Shown piece by piece: positions 1-8,185 of a stretch of 39,048 bases of DNA. Position numbers and translations under genes: made by a program. Positions within the stretch are counted from its first letter, which is position 1, and every line of letters starts with the position of its first letter. The stretch spans positions 1 to 39,048 of the forward strand of contig CALXLC010000014.1 of the NCBI GenBank assembly GCA_944389095.1, in the 5' to 3' direction. Source of the stretch: an uncultured Alphaproteobacteria bacterium (GTDB lineage Bacteria > Pseudomonadota > Alphaproteobacteria > RF32 > CAG-239). The notes beneath the pieces were generated by a model. The model made no database searches. It had not been told where the DNA came from and saw only the letters and a program-made list of their open reading frames with translations.

Positions 1-1308
1 TACAGTTGTACGGTTGTTCAGCCGGTGGTCGGACTGAAATGTTACAAATCCTGTTTTTGCAAATCCGATTTTCAATATAGTGCCTCCAACTGCAGTGAAG
101 ACGACGGCAAAATCCTCTCCGGCCGAACCTGTGACGGCTTGTACGAAAGTTGTGTCTGCAAACCGTCGGTAACTTTGGGCGCGGGAGAGAAATGCGACTT
201 GTGGTGCGACGGCGCCTGTGTTGAGAAAAGCTGCGCGGCCGCGGTCGAATATGATGAAGAAAACGGCGAATACTGTGCGGAGAGCTGCGCCTCAGACAGC
301 AGCGTCTGCACTGAGAAGGGCTGTAATCAGATTTGCAAAGACACGTTTACGGGAGACATCCCGACCAACGCTCATTATACGACGGAAAGTTGTTCGGATT
401 GTTCGGGAAGTTATGACATCAAGACGGGCTGGGAATGTGATGTCGGCTATCATGCGGCGGGAAGTCTGTGCACGCCGAACTGCACACAGAGTTGTTATGA
501 CACCTACACGGAAGCGTTGCCGGCGTTTGCGGAATATGTGACGGAACCCTGTTCGGACTGTTCCGGCAATTACAACATCAAAACCGGGTGGACCTGCGTG
601 AGCGGATATGAGGATACTGACAGCTACTGGTGTACTTTGCCGGAGACAACGGACTGCGGCGAGTTGGGATATAACAAGACCGAAGAGGACTGCGAGGGAT
701 TGGATATGCTTAAATGTCCCTTTGATATGAGCCATGTTTGGTGTGAGGAGGTTCCTGTCGAACCGGAGCCCGGTATGATTTTATATTCCGACGGAACTGT
801 GTCATGGGATGTCATTTCCGGCAAAACCCCCGTCGGCGTAGTGGCCTATGTCGAAGGCTCAACGAGATTTGCCGTGGCGCTAGCAGAAACAACGGCAAAA
901 TGGGGCGGTTATGGTTCTAACGTCTCATGTTTAACAGATATGGATAGTTCACAAGCACAATCAGATTTTAATGGTGCAGCAAATACACAATGTTTGATAA
1001 ATGACAGTCAATCACATCCGGCAGCGGAGTATTGTAATACTTATAAACCGGTTTCGAGTGGAACAGGATCCAACGGCTGGTATTTACCGGCAGCCGGAGA
1101 GCTGTATGAGATGAACGTCAGCAGTGGGGCTGTTAACTTAGGTCTTCTAAAGCTGTCGAAGACGCTGCTTAGCGACAATTACTACTGGTCTTCGTCCGAG
1201 TTCAATTACAATTTCGCCTGGGCCGTCAGACCGTACTACTACGGCGCTATGTACGGCAGCAATAAGGACCTCAACTATAACCGCGTTCGTTGTACCCTTG
1301 CGTTTTAG
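1..1308 (+). CDS. DGR target 1: Cys-rich Lcl/C-type-lectin-fold protein (5' partial)
   Basis: The frame is open from base 1, so the true start and any signal peptide lie outside the window; the GTG at 25 is not needed as a start. The N-terminal part is very rich in cysteine and holds two similar modules of about 50 residues, each with a CSDCSG..NIKTGW-like core. Next comes a short Cys module (CGELGY...KCPFD...WC) also found in the two other targets. The C-terminal half has GWYLPAAGELY and YYWSSSE, typical of the Lcl/DUF1566 C-type-lectin-like fold. The last 40 codons are a DGR variable repeat. Likely secreted or surface-exposed and ligand-binding (inference). The next target gene starts 29 bp downstream, which suggests an operon. 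Confidence 0.85.
   Translation, partial: YSCTVVQPVVGLKCYKSCFCKSDFQYSASNCSEDDGKILSGRTCDGLYESCVCKPSVTLGAGEKCDLWCDGACVEKSCAAAVEYDEENGEYCAESCASDSSVCTEKGCNQICKDTFTGDIPTNAHYTTESCSDCSGSYDIKTGWECDVGYHAAGSLCTPNCTQSCYDTYTEALPAFAEYVTEPCSDCSGNYNIKTGWTCVSGYEDTDSYWCTLPETTDCGELGYNKTEEDCEGLDMLKCPFDMSHVWCEEVPVEPEPGMILYSDGTVSWDVISGKTPVGVVAYVEGSTRFAVALAETTAKWGGYGSNVSCLTDMDSSQAQSDFNGAANTQCLINDSQSHPAAEYCNTYKPVSSGTGSNGWYLPAAGELYEMNVSSGAVNLGLLKLSKTLLSDNYYWSSSEFNYNFAWAVRPYYYGAMYGSNKDLNYNRVRCTLAF
1186..1305 (+). repeat. DGR variable repeat VR1
   Basis: Codons from the Trp of WSSSE to the stop match the template repeats at 31.1-31.8 kb. The 5' part (to the RP codons) equals TR B except for 7 changes, all at template A. 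The 3' part (from the Gly codon of YYYG to RVRC) equals TR A except for 9 changes, all at template A. A three-Tyr stretch between them has no exact template here. After the RVRC codons the sequence departs from the IMH shared by VR2, VR3 and the TRs, and no hairpin follows the stop. VR1 may therefore no longer receive cDNA. Confidence 0.85.
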
Positions 1309-1337
1309 AAATTGGGAAAGTTTTTAGGAGAAGAGAG

Positions 1338-2108
1338 ATGAGAAAGCTGAATAAATTACTGGCCGGAGTATCGGTTGCGGTGTTGGCCTCGTTTCAGGCA
1401 CAGGCAACCTGCGTCCCGGCAGATTGCAACGCCATGGGCTACACCAAATCCACTTCCGACTGCGAAGGCACCGACATGATAAAATGCCCCTTTGATACAA
1501 ACCAGGTCTGGTGTATTGAACCGGAAAAACCGGCAGAACCAACAGAGGCATCTCCCGGCATGATTCTGTATTCCGATGGAACTGTGTCTAATGATGTTGT
1601 TTCCGGAAAAACAGCCGTCGGTATTGTGGCTTATGTCGCCGGTGCGACGAGATTTGCCGTGGCACTGGAGGAGAGTAGTTCGACCTTGCGATGGTCTACG
1701 CCGAGTTATGAGGACTTATCGTGTTTAACAAATTATAGCAGCACGGCAGAGGCACAGACAGACTTTAACGGTGCGTCAAATACATCTTGTATAATTAATT
1801 ACAACAGTAGCAACAGTTACCCGGCCACAGAGTATTGTAATACTTATAAACCGGTTTCGAGTGGGACGGGAAGCAGCGGATGGTACTTACCGGCAGCCGG
1901 AGAACTGTATGTGATGCACTTTAGTTATGGAGCTATTAACTTAGGGCTTCAAAAGCTGTCGAAGACGCAGCTTAGCAACAATTGGTACTGGTCTTCGTCC
2001 GAGAGCGGTGGCAACGGCGCGTTGGTTGTGCGGCCGTCCGACGGCGATATGAGCGACTACTTTAAGTACAGCACCAATACCCGCGTTCGTTGTGTCCTCG
2101 CTTTTTAG
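1338..2108 (+). CDS. DGR target 2: secreted Cys-module / Lcl C-type-lectin-fold protein
   Basis: The start is the ATG at 1338, preceded by TTAGGAGAAGAG; the frame extends upstream to 1290 but would overlap the previous gene. MRKLNKLLAGVSVAVLASFQAQA looks like a Sec signal peptide, in three short parts: basic MRKLNK, hydrophobic core, AQA cleavage site. Then comes the Cys module (CNAMGY..KCPFD..WC), a region with SPGMILYSDGTVS, and the lectin-like domain with GWYLPAAGELY and YWSSSE. The protein is about 256 residues long. The last 39 codons are VR2. It closely resembles the third target at 32747-33529, including TAVGIVAYVAG and the YSSTAEAQTDF segment. Ligand unknown; display or secretion outside the cell is inferred from the signal peptide. 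Confidence 0.9.
   Translation: MRKLNKLLAGVSVAVLASFQAQATCVPADCNAMGYTKSTSDCEGTDMIKCPFDTNQVWCIEPEKPAEPTEASPGMILYSDGTVSNDVVSGKTAVGIVAYVAGATRFAVALEESSSTLRWSTPSYEDLSCLTNYSSTAEAQTDFNGASNTSCIINYNSSNSYPATEYCNTYKPVSSGTGSSGWYLPAAGELYVMHFSYGAINLGLQKLSKTQLSNNWYWSSSESGGNGALVVRPSDGDMSDYFKYSTNTRVRCVLAF
1989..2105 (+). repeat. DGR variable repeat VR2 (cognate of TR A)
   Basis: 117 bp at the 3' end of target 2. Aligned to TR A (31241-31125) with one AAC codon missing, I count 18 substitutions. Seventeen are at template A; one is G to T (Trp to Leu). Fixed bases GTTGTGCG..CCGTCCGACGGCGATATG occur in TR A but not in TR B or TR C, so the pairing is specific. It ends in the IMH core GTGTCCTCGCT followed by TTT, where the TR has CTT (IMH*). 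A 14-bp hairpin starts 14 nt after the stop codon. Confidence 0.95.
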
Positions 2109-2121
2109 AAAGGCGGAAAAA

Positions 2122-2154
2122 TTTAAAGCCCGTTCTGTTGGAACGGGCTTTAAA
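2122..2154. terminator. Perfect hairpin between convergent genes; also the post-IMH hairpin of VR2
   Basis: TTTAAAGCCCGTTC, loop TGTTG, then the exact complement: a 14-bp stem. It lies between target 2 and the end of clpX and could terminate both. Its place just after the IMH also fits the hairpin or cruciform that helps target recognition in DGRs such as the Bordetella phage system. Confidence 0.85.
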
Positions 2155-2162
2155 TTCAAGTT

Positions 2163-3431
2163 TTAGCTGGCTTTTTTATCACTGTCCTTGCGCAGGATAA
2201 ATTTTGGCTCCTTTTTGTCATTGATAACCTTATCATCAATGATGATTTCGGAAATTTCCTTTTTGTCAGGAATCTCATACATCAATTCAAGCAAGTTATC
2301 TTCCATAATCGCGCGGAGGCCGCGGGCGCCGGTTTTGCGTTCAATCGCCTTTTTGGCGATGGCTCTGAGCGCCTCGTCCGTAAATGTCAGTTTGACGTTT
2401 TCCATATCAAACATGGTGGTATATTGCTTGACCAGTGCGTTTTTGGGTTCGGTCAAAACTTTTACCAAGGCCTCTTCATCCAAATCGTTCAGGGTGGCGA
2501 TAACCGGCAGACGGCCGACAAATTCCGGAATCAAACCGTATTTGAGCAAATCTTCCGGCTGAACGTCTTTAATAATCTCGCCGATACCGCGTTCTTCTTT
2601 GGCGGCAACTTTGGCTCCGAATCCGATTGAGGTTTCTTTGCCCCGGCGGCTGACGATTTTTTCCAGCCCCGCAAAAGCTCCGCCGCAAATAAACAGAATG
2701 TTGGTCGTGTCTACATGCAAAAATTCCTGCTGCGGATGTTTGCGTCCGCCCTGCGGCGGTACGTTGGCCACCGTGCCTTCGATAATCTTCAACAGCGCCT
2801 GCTGAACCCCCTCTCCCGATACGTCACGGGTGATTGACGGTCCGTCGGTTTTGCGAGTAATCTTATCAATTTCGTCAATATAAACAATGCCGCGCTGCGC
2901 TTTTTCTATATCGTAATTGGCATTTTGCACCAATTTGAGAATGATGTTTTCAACATCCTCACCGACATAGCCGGCTTCCGTCAGCGTGGTGGCATCGGCA
3001 ATGGCAAACGGCACGTCCAAAATTTTGGCCAGGGTTTGCGCCAGCAGGGTCTTGCCGCTGCCGGTCGAGCCAATCAGCAGTACGTTGGATTTGGCAATAT
3101 CGACATCCTTGTTGTTTTGCTTGCAGTTCAGACGTTTATAATGGTTATAAACCGCGACCGACAAAACTTTTTTGGCATGCTCCTGCCCGATAACATACTG
3201 ATCCAAAAACTCCTTGATTTTTGACGGAGACGGCAATGCGTTGCCGCTGTTGGTGCCGAGTTCGGATTTGTTTTGTTCGGCAAGTTCTTCTGATACAATG
3301 TTGATGCAGACCTCAATGCATTCGTCGCAGATATAAACGCCGCGGCCGGCAATCAGCTTTTTGACCTCATCCTGACTTTTGCCGCAGAATGAGCAGTGCA
3401 GAAGCTCTTTTTTGTCGTTGTTTTCGCTCAT
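2163..3431 (-). CDS. clpX: ATP-dependent Clp protease ATP-binding subunit ClpX
   Basis: AAA+ unfoldase that recognises tagged substrates and feeds them to ClpP in the cytoplasm. The N-terminal zinc-binding domain has Cys13, Cys16, Cys35 and Cys38. Walker A GSTGSGKT is at 121-128, followed by the pore loop GYVG, Walker B VYIDEIDK, the IGFG ClpP-docking loop and the sensor-2 segment TGARGLR. The length of 422 residues is normal. The start ATG follows AAGGAAAAACC. It sits 9 bp after clpP in the same direction, the usual order. No lon or tig gene is seen beside them. Confidence 0.98.
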   Translation of the reverse strand: MSENNDKKELLHCSFCGKSQDEVKKLIAGRGVYICDECIEVCINIVSEELAEQNKSELGTNSGNALPSPSKIKEFLDQYVIGQEHAKKVLSVAVYNHYKRLNCKQNNKDVDIAKSNVLLIGSTGSGKTLLAQTLAKILDVPFAIADATTLTEAGYVGEDVENIILKLVQNANYDIEKAQRGIVYIDEIDKITRKTDGPSITRDVSGEGVQQALLKIIEGTVANVPPQGGRKHPQQEFLHVDTTNILFICGGAFAGLEKIVSRRGKETSIGFGAKVAAKEERGIGEIIKDVQPEDLLKYGLIPEFVGRLPVIATLNDLDEEALVKVLTEPKNALVKQYTTMFDMENVKLTFTDEALRAIAKKAIERKTGARGLRAIMEDNLLELMYEIPDKKEISEIIIDDKVINDKKEPKFILRKDSDKKAS

Positions 3432-3440
3432 GGTTTTTCC

Positions 3441-4067
3441 TTATTTCAAAATTTCTTCACGGTTGACGACAATCTGGTCAATCAGCCCGAATTTTTTGGC
3501 TTCTTCGGGGGTCATAAAATTATCGCGTTCCATCGATTTTTCGATGACGGAGAGCTTTTGTCCGGTGTGGAAAGCATAAAGCTTGTTCATCCGTTTTTTT
3601 AACTCAATCAGGTTTTTGGCGTGGATTTCAATATCCGTCACCTGCCCTTTGAAACCAGAACTCGGCTGGTGTATCATAATCATCGAATTCGGCAGAGAAA
3701 AGCGTTTGCCTTTGGTGCCGCCGGCCAACAGAAACGACCCCATCGAGCAGGCCTGACCGATGCACATGGTATTGACGTCGCAACTGATGTACTGCATGGT
3801 GTCATACATGGCCATCCCCGCCGTTACCGACCCGCCGGGCGAGTTGATATAAAAGAAAATGTCTTTTTTGGGGTTTTCTGATTCCAAAAACAACAGTTGG
3901 GCACAGACCAAAGAAGACACCTCATCGTTAACCTCACCGGTCAGAAAGATGATGCGTTCTTTCAACAGACGGGAATAAATGTCAAACGAGCGCTCCCCTT
4001 TGGATGTTTGCTCAATAACCATGGGAACCAATGTGTTATCGGTAATTTCATACGGATTTTTAAACAT
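3441..4067 (-). CDS. clpP: ATP-dependent Clp protease proteolytic subunit ClpP
   Basis: Serine peptidase of 208 residues that forms the tetradecameric chamber working with ClpX. The catalytic triad can be placed at Ser108 (in QACSMGS), His133 (in MIMIHQPS) and Asp182 (in MERDNF); the spacing of 25 and 49 residues matches E. coli ClpP. The start ATG has AAGGA 7 nt upstream. First gene of the clpP-clpX pair. Confidence 0.98.
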   Translation of the reverse strand: MFKNPYEITDNTLVPMVIEQTSKGERSFDIYSRLLKERIIFLTGEVNDEVSSLVCAQLLFLESENPKKDIFFYINSPGGSVTAGMAMYDTMQYISCDVNTMCIGQACSMGSFLLAGGTKGKRFSLPNSMIMIHQPSSGFKGQVTDIEIHAKNLIELKKRMNKLYAFHTGQKLSVIEKSMERDNFMTPEEAKKFGLIDQIVVNREEILK

Positions 4068-4155
4068 CGTGCATTCCTTATTCTTTTGTTCGTTTAGATA
4101 TTTTTAACATAATATAATCAATAAATTGTTAAGAAAAGCACAAATTGCAAAGTTT

Positions 4156-4854
4156 TTAGAAAAAAATGCTTCTTTTTACGGAATTTTCCTTTTCCGCATA
4201 AAGATAGAGGTTTTTGCCGATGAGACGGCCGCCGCTCAGCTTATCCAACAGCCGGCTCGGCGGAATAATCAGCTCATCGTAAACTTTTACAGCCGCCGGA
4301 TTAAGGCTGCCGTCGGATCCCGGCAGAAGCCTGAACAACAATGCGGCAAAAAAGCCCAGAAAATCAGCATAGCGGCAATAGCGGACCGAAAACCCCGCCG
4401 CCCGCGCCTTGCTTATCAGCTCCCGGCGGGTGTAGCGGCGGACGTGTCCGACTCTTTTATCCATGGAAGAATACAAAAGCGGAAAAGCCGGAACATATAA
4501 AAACAAGCCGCCGCCGGGCTTCAGCCGGGCAAACATTTCCCGCAAGACAGACTCATCGTCTTCAATATGCTCCAGCACGTTTAGCGAATAAATAAAATCT
4601 GCCGGAGGAACTTCGGCCAAAGAGCGGTACGGCGGCACCTTAAAATATCTTTGCATATTATCCGCAGGTTCTACGCATGACGTTTGGCGTCCGGCCCGAA
4701 TCAGCATTTCGGAAAACAGGCCGTTTCCGGCTCCGAAGTCAACAATGGAAGATGCCTTTGAGCCCAATGCCTTTAACAACAATTTAAAAATAAAGCGATT
4801 GTTGTTTTCGGCAAGGCGCATGACGTCCAGATTATCGTCTCCGGTATATTCCAT
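4156..4854 (-). CDS. Class I SAM-dependent methyltransferase
   Basis: 232 residues with a Rossmann methyltransferase core. Motif I is VDFGAGNGLFSEM near residue 40; the acidic residue ending strand 2 is in CVEPADN; DFIYSLNVLEHIEDDE is motif IV; LKPGGGLFLYVPAF follows. The substrate is not evident. The start lies one base from the end of the GT2 gene upstream, with AGGAAGAA as ribosome site, so the two are co-transcribed. By context it may modify a lipid-linked sugar or glycan (inference). Confidence 0.85.
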   Translation of the reverse strand: MEYTGDDNLDVMRLAENNNRFIFKLLLKALGSKASSIVDFGAGNGLFSEMLIRAGRQTSCVEPADNMQRYFKVPPYRSLAEVPPADFIYSLNVLEHIEDDESVLREMFARLKPGGGLFLYVPAFPLLYSSMDKRVGHVRRYTRRELISKARAAGFSVRYCRYADFLGFFAALLFRLLPGSDGSLNPAAVKVYDELIIPPSRLLDKLSGGRLIGKNLYLYAEKENSVKRSIFF

Positions 4855-4855
4855 T

Positions 4856-5788
4856 TTAGTTTTCTTCCTGCGGAGACCGGTAATTCAGGTAAGCGAAACG
4901 CCTGTTTTCGTGCCGGGATTTGCTGACACTGTCCAAAATAAAGCCGACCAACAGGCAGATGCCGAAGCAAATCATCAGCCCCATGGACAGAACTGCCCGG
5001 GGCAGACGCGGAACCGTGCCGTTTTCGAAATAATATTCTATAACCGGAATGCCAAACCACAACGATATTATAAAAAAGACTGCCGAAATGGCGCTGAAAA
5101 ACAGCAACGGACGCTCCTCTTTGACCAAGTTGACAATCATCAGCAAAATTCTGACGCCGTCCCTGACTGTCGATAATTTGCTGACAGAGCCCACCGGCCG
5201 GGCAAAATAATCCGTCTCCACTTCTTTCATCGGGATGCGGGCCGACAGAGAATGAACCGTCAATTCGGTTTCTATTTCAAATCCTGACGAAGCGGCAGGA
5301 AAGGTTTTAACAAAACGGCGGGAAAATACCCGATACCCGGAGAGCATGTCCGTCAGCCGGTGTTTGAAAAAATACTGTACCAGTTTGGTGAGCAGAAGAT
5401 TTCCCCAACGGTGCCCTACCCTGTATGCGGCCAAATCGACTTCTTTTCGGACGCCGACAACCATATCAAGATTGTTTTCCTCTAACTCTTTAATCAGCAG
5501 CGGCGCCTTGGCGATGTCATAAGTTTCGTCGCCGTCGCTCATGATATAAATATCGGCGTCAATATCCGCAAACATCCGCCGGACGACATTGCCTTTGCCC
5601 TGATAAGTCTCCGTCCGGACGACGGCACCTGCCGCCGCGGCTGTTTCCCGGGTTTTGTCCGTTGAGTTATTATCATAAACATAAACGACGGCCTGCGGCA
5701 AAACGACCTTAAAATCTTTTACGACTTTGGCAATGGCCGCCTCTTCGTTATAACACGGAATAATAACGGCTATTCGTTTATTGGACAT
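4856..5788 (-). CDS. Glycosyltransferase family 2, dolichyl/polyprenyl-phosphate sugar synthase-like
   Basis: About 310 residues. The start chosen is the ATG before SNKRIAVIIPCYNEE, with AAGGA 8 nt upstream; an earlier in-frame ATG at 5812 lacks a good site. The GT2 catalytic domain shows VYDNNSTDKT and the metal-binding SDGDETYD. It is followed by two C-terminal hydrophobic segments, as in DPM1/GtrB-type enzymes that load a sugar onto a polyprenyl phosphate at the inner membrane. The start overlaps the end of the upstream GT-C-like gene by 11 bp. Such an enzyme would make the lipid-linked donor for that GT-C protein. Confidence 0.85.
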   Translation of the reverse strand: MSNKRIAVIIPCYNEEAAIAKVVKDFKVVLPQAVVYVYDNNSTDKTRETAAAAGAVVRTETYQGKGNVVRRMFADIDADIYIMSDGDETYDIAKAPLLIKELEENNLDMVVGVRKEVDLAAYRVGHRWGNLLLTKLVQYFFKHRLTDMLSGYRVFSRRFVKTFPAASSGFEIETELTVHSLSARIPMKEVETDYFARPVGSVSKLSTVRDGVRILLMIVNLVKEERPLLFFSAISAVFFIISLWFGIPVIEYYFENGTVPRLPRAVLSMGLMICFGICLLVGFILDSVSKSRHENRRFAYLNYRSPQEEN

Positions 5789-7478
5789 TGGATTTTCCTT
5801 TTCTGTCTGCAAAGATACTCTCTTTTAACTCCGGCGGAACGCAGAGAATTAAATTTTCGACAATGTTGTTATAAATATTCGTACAGACTTTACCGTGCAG
5901 ATATTCCTCTTTCTCAATAAAAGTATGTTTGCTCAGCGTCGGCTCCTGCACGATGAGCCCGACAACCGGACCTTGATGATTTTTCAGGACATTCATCCGC
6001 ATATCGTACCATGGATTTATCTCATACAAATCGTACTTTTGACCATTGTAGGAAAAATGATAGTAATAGGATTTTATCATTACCATTCTTAACCCCGGAT
6101 TTGTTTTTGCAAAATATGGCAAAAAGAACGATGCTCGGGCACCATAGGTCAAAATTAATGTGTTTTCCGGAAAATTTAAATTTTCTATCTTTACGAATTT
6201 GTCATATCCATTGTGAAAACGCCGACCCTGTTCCCAAAATTCTTTTTTGACAAAAGGATAGTCTTTGGGGCGGCGCAGGCTCCAGGCATCGCTGTAAACC
6301 GGCGTGCTCAAGAGCTGAAACAACAAAATATTCATAAACGAAATGTAAATTATCTTTTTAATATCTCCTTTGGGCAGGCAATACCAAAACGCTTTGACCA
6401 AGAACAGTGACGACAACATGCTGAACGGCACCAGATAACGGGATATGCTGAATAAAAACATCCAAACAACATAGACAATAAACATCCACAGAACTAAAAA
6501 CTTCATTTCCGGAGACGCTTTTTGCAATATCTTCCGCTTTATTGACAACAGCAGACTGCCGATAAAAACCGCCAGCAAAAGCCCTTGCCGGTAATCAATA
6601 ACGACCATTTGATCCTGCTTACGATAAAATTTTCCGAACCAGATAAACGGCCGGAACAAAACTTCCGTCAAATTCTGGGGCAAAAACCTCTTATCCGAAA
6701 AGCTGTTCGGAGAAACGTATTCCGAATGAAAAATATTGTTCAGAAACGGAAATAAAGGATTTTGAAACATCTCCCACATTTTCAACATCCAAAAACCGTT
6801 GAAAACCAGAAAACCGGCCAGGCCGCCTGCTGCAAACACCACTACGGAACGCAGCGGATTTTTCAATGATTTCCAAAAACATATCAGGACCAAGCCTCCG
6901 GAAATACAATAAGTGACGGCTGTCAGTTTCAATCCCATGGCCGCCCCCAGCAGAAATCCGCAAAAAGCAAAAATCTTCCAACTGCCGCTTTTGATTATGC
7001 AGACTTCTTTTATCAGAAAATATAATGATATCAATACCAGCAAAGCTATCGGTATTTCATTAGATGATGTGCCGATTTGCATAAAGACATCCCACCCGGA
7101 AGCACCAATCAGCAAACATAAAAGCAGTGAAAACCGCCCCTTCCAGGTTTTGATGTCAAAATAAAGGCTGAATATCTTAAATGATATAAACAATAACCCG
7201 CCGAACCATAATCCCTGCATAAAGCAGATGAAGGTCGGATACTCATTAAAATACTCAATCAGTAAATATAGCGGTATGTCCATTAACGGATTGAAAAAAC
7301 CGTGCAACCCGGCGGCGCCGATGTCGTAACCGACCCGTCCGTTTAAAAATGCCCACGGATTAAAATAGTGATAATTGGCAAAATCCCATAATATATCATA
7401 TTTCAAGATTGCGGAAATTATTCCACCCAAAAGCAAAAATGCACCTAAAAGAAAATAGTTCGATTTTAAAATACGCAT
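5778..7478 (-). CDS. Polytopic membrane protein, GT-C glycosyltransferase-like
   Basis: About 566 residues. The start is the ATG at 7478 (MRILKSNY); a TTG two codons earlier is also in frame. There is an N-terminal membrane segment, then an acidic luminal loop with YDILWDFANYHYF, and ten or so hydrophobic segments up to about residue 400. A soluble C-terminal part follows. The pattern of early Asp residues after the first helix and many membrane spans resembles GT-C enzymes that use polyprenyl-phosphate sugars. Assignment to a named family is not certain. It heads a three-gene operon with the GT2 and methyltransferase genes. Confidence 0.65.
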   Translation of the reverse strand: MRILKSNYFLLGAFLLLGGIISAILKYDILWDFANYHYFNPWAFLNGRVGYDIGAAGLHGFFNPLMDIPLYLLIEYFNEYPTFICFMQGLWFGGLLFISFKIFSLYFDIKTWKGRFSLLLCLLIGASGWDVFMQIGTSSNEIPIALLVLISLYFLIKEVCIIKSGSWKIFAFCGFLLGAAMGLKLTAVTYCISGGLVLICFWKSLKNPLRSVVVFAAGGLAGFLVFNGFWMLKMWEMFQNPLFPFLNNIFHSEYVSPNSFSDKRFLPQNLTEVLFRPFIWFGKFYRKQDQMVVIDYRQGLLLAVFIGSLLLSIKRKILQKASPEMKFLVLWMFIVYVVWMFLFSISRYLVPFSMLSSLFLVKAFWYCLPKGDIKKIIYISFMNILLFQLLSTPVYSDAWSLRRPKDYPFVKKEFWEQGRRFHNGYDKFVKIENLNFPENTLILTYGARASFFLPYFAKTNPGLRMVMIKSYYYHFSYNGQKYDLYEINPWYDMRMNVLKNHQGPVVGLIVQEPTLSKHTFIEKEEYLHGKVCTNIYNNIVENLILCVPPELKESIFADRKGKSNVQ

Positions 7479-7581
7479 CGTCAACCTACAGTAATTATTT
7501 TTGTTATTTATAATATTACGGCCCTGTAAGGTTGCAAGCCATATGTCAATTCTATCCCCTGCCGGACGAAATGTATGAAAA

Positions 7582-7604
7582 AAGGCCTCTGTTCGGGAGG
7601 CCTT
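7582..7604 (-). terminator. Rho-independent terminator
   Basis: Stem AAGGCCTC/GAGGCCTT with a 7-nt loop. On the minus strand it is followed by a run of T, directly after the stop of the 7611-8078 gene. Confidence 0.85.
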
Positions 7605-7610
7605 AGAATT

Positions 7611-8078
7611 TTATGCGTTCAGCCGGATATCCGGAAGCTCGCAGGCTATATTGTATAAAGGAGTATGCAAATGATTTTCGTCTGTACGGAATTCTTCCCA
7701 GTCTTCTGTGAAATCATGAAAATCCCGCCCCATTTTGCTTTTGAAGTATTTATCCATTGCAATATGGATATAATCTTCGGCCGAGGGCTGCAAATAATTC
7801 AGCTTGTTAACCAGAACCGAATCAAAAGGCGACTTCTTGTTCGCATTGATTTTGCGCATTATGTTCAGGAGTTCTTCCTTATGACCGGACATCCGGCGAG
7901 CCGCCTTGAAGGCAGCCATGCTGACGGAAGTCGGCAGCTTGTTCAGATTAAGAGTGCTGAGTTTGGTATCCTTATCAACAGCCTGAAACAGCACCTCAAA
8001 CAACTCGTTTTTGGTTGTAACAGCGGCCATCCGGTCAAGAAATTCCAGCCCCATACATTTACGTTGAAAATCCTTCAT
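7611..8078 (-). CDS. Hypothetical protein
   Basis: About 155 residues, not recognised. The start is the ATG before KDFQRKCMGLEF, with AAGGAG 7 nt upstream; an earlier start at 8099 is poorer. The sequence is mostly helical in character and charged, with no signal peptide or membrane segment. It stands alone, with its own terminator downstream and an AT-rich upstream gap. Function unknown. Confidence 0.75.
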   Translation of the reverse strand: MKDFQRKCMGLEFLDRMAAVTTKNELFEVLFQAVDKDTKLSTLNLNKLPTSVSMAAFKAARRMSGHKEELLNIMRKINANKKSPFDSVLVNKLNYLQPSAEDYIHIAMDKYFKSKMGRDFHDFTEDWEEFRTDENHLHTPLYNIACELPDIRLNA

Positions 8079-8185
8079 AATAAGTCTCCTTTTTTGCAAG
8101 GTATCTAATACTTTATTTATACCATATTATCAGGGTTAAGACAACTGTTTTTGTAACAAAATTGTAACAAAAACAGCTTGATTTT

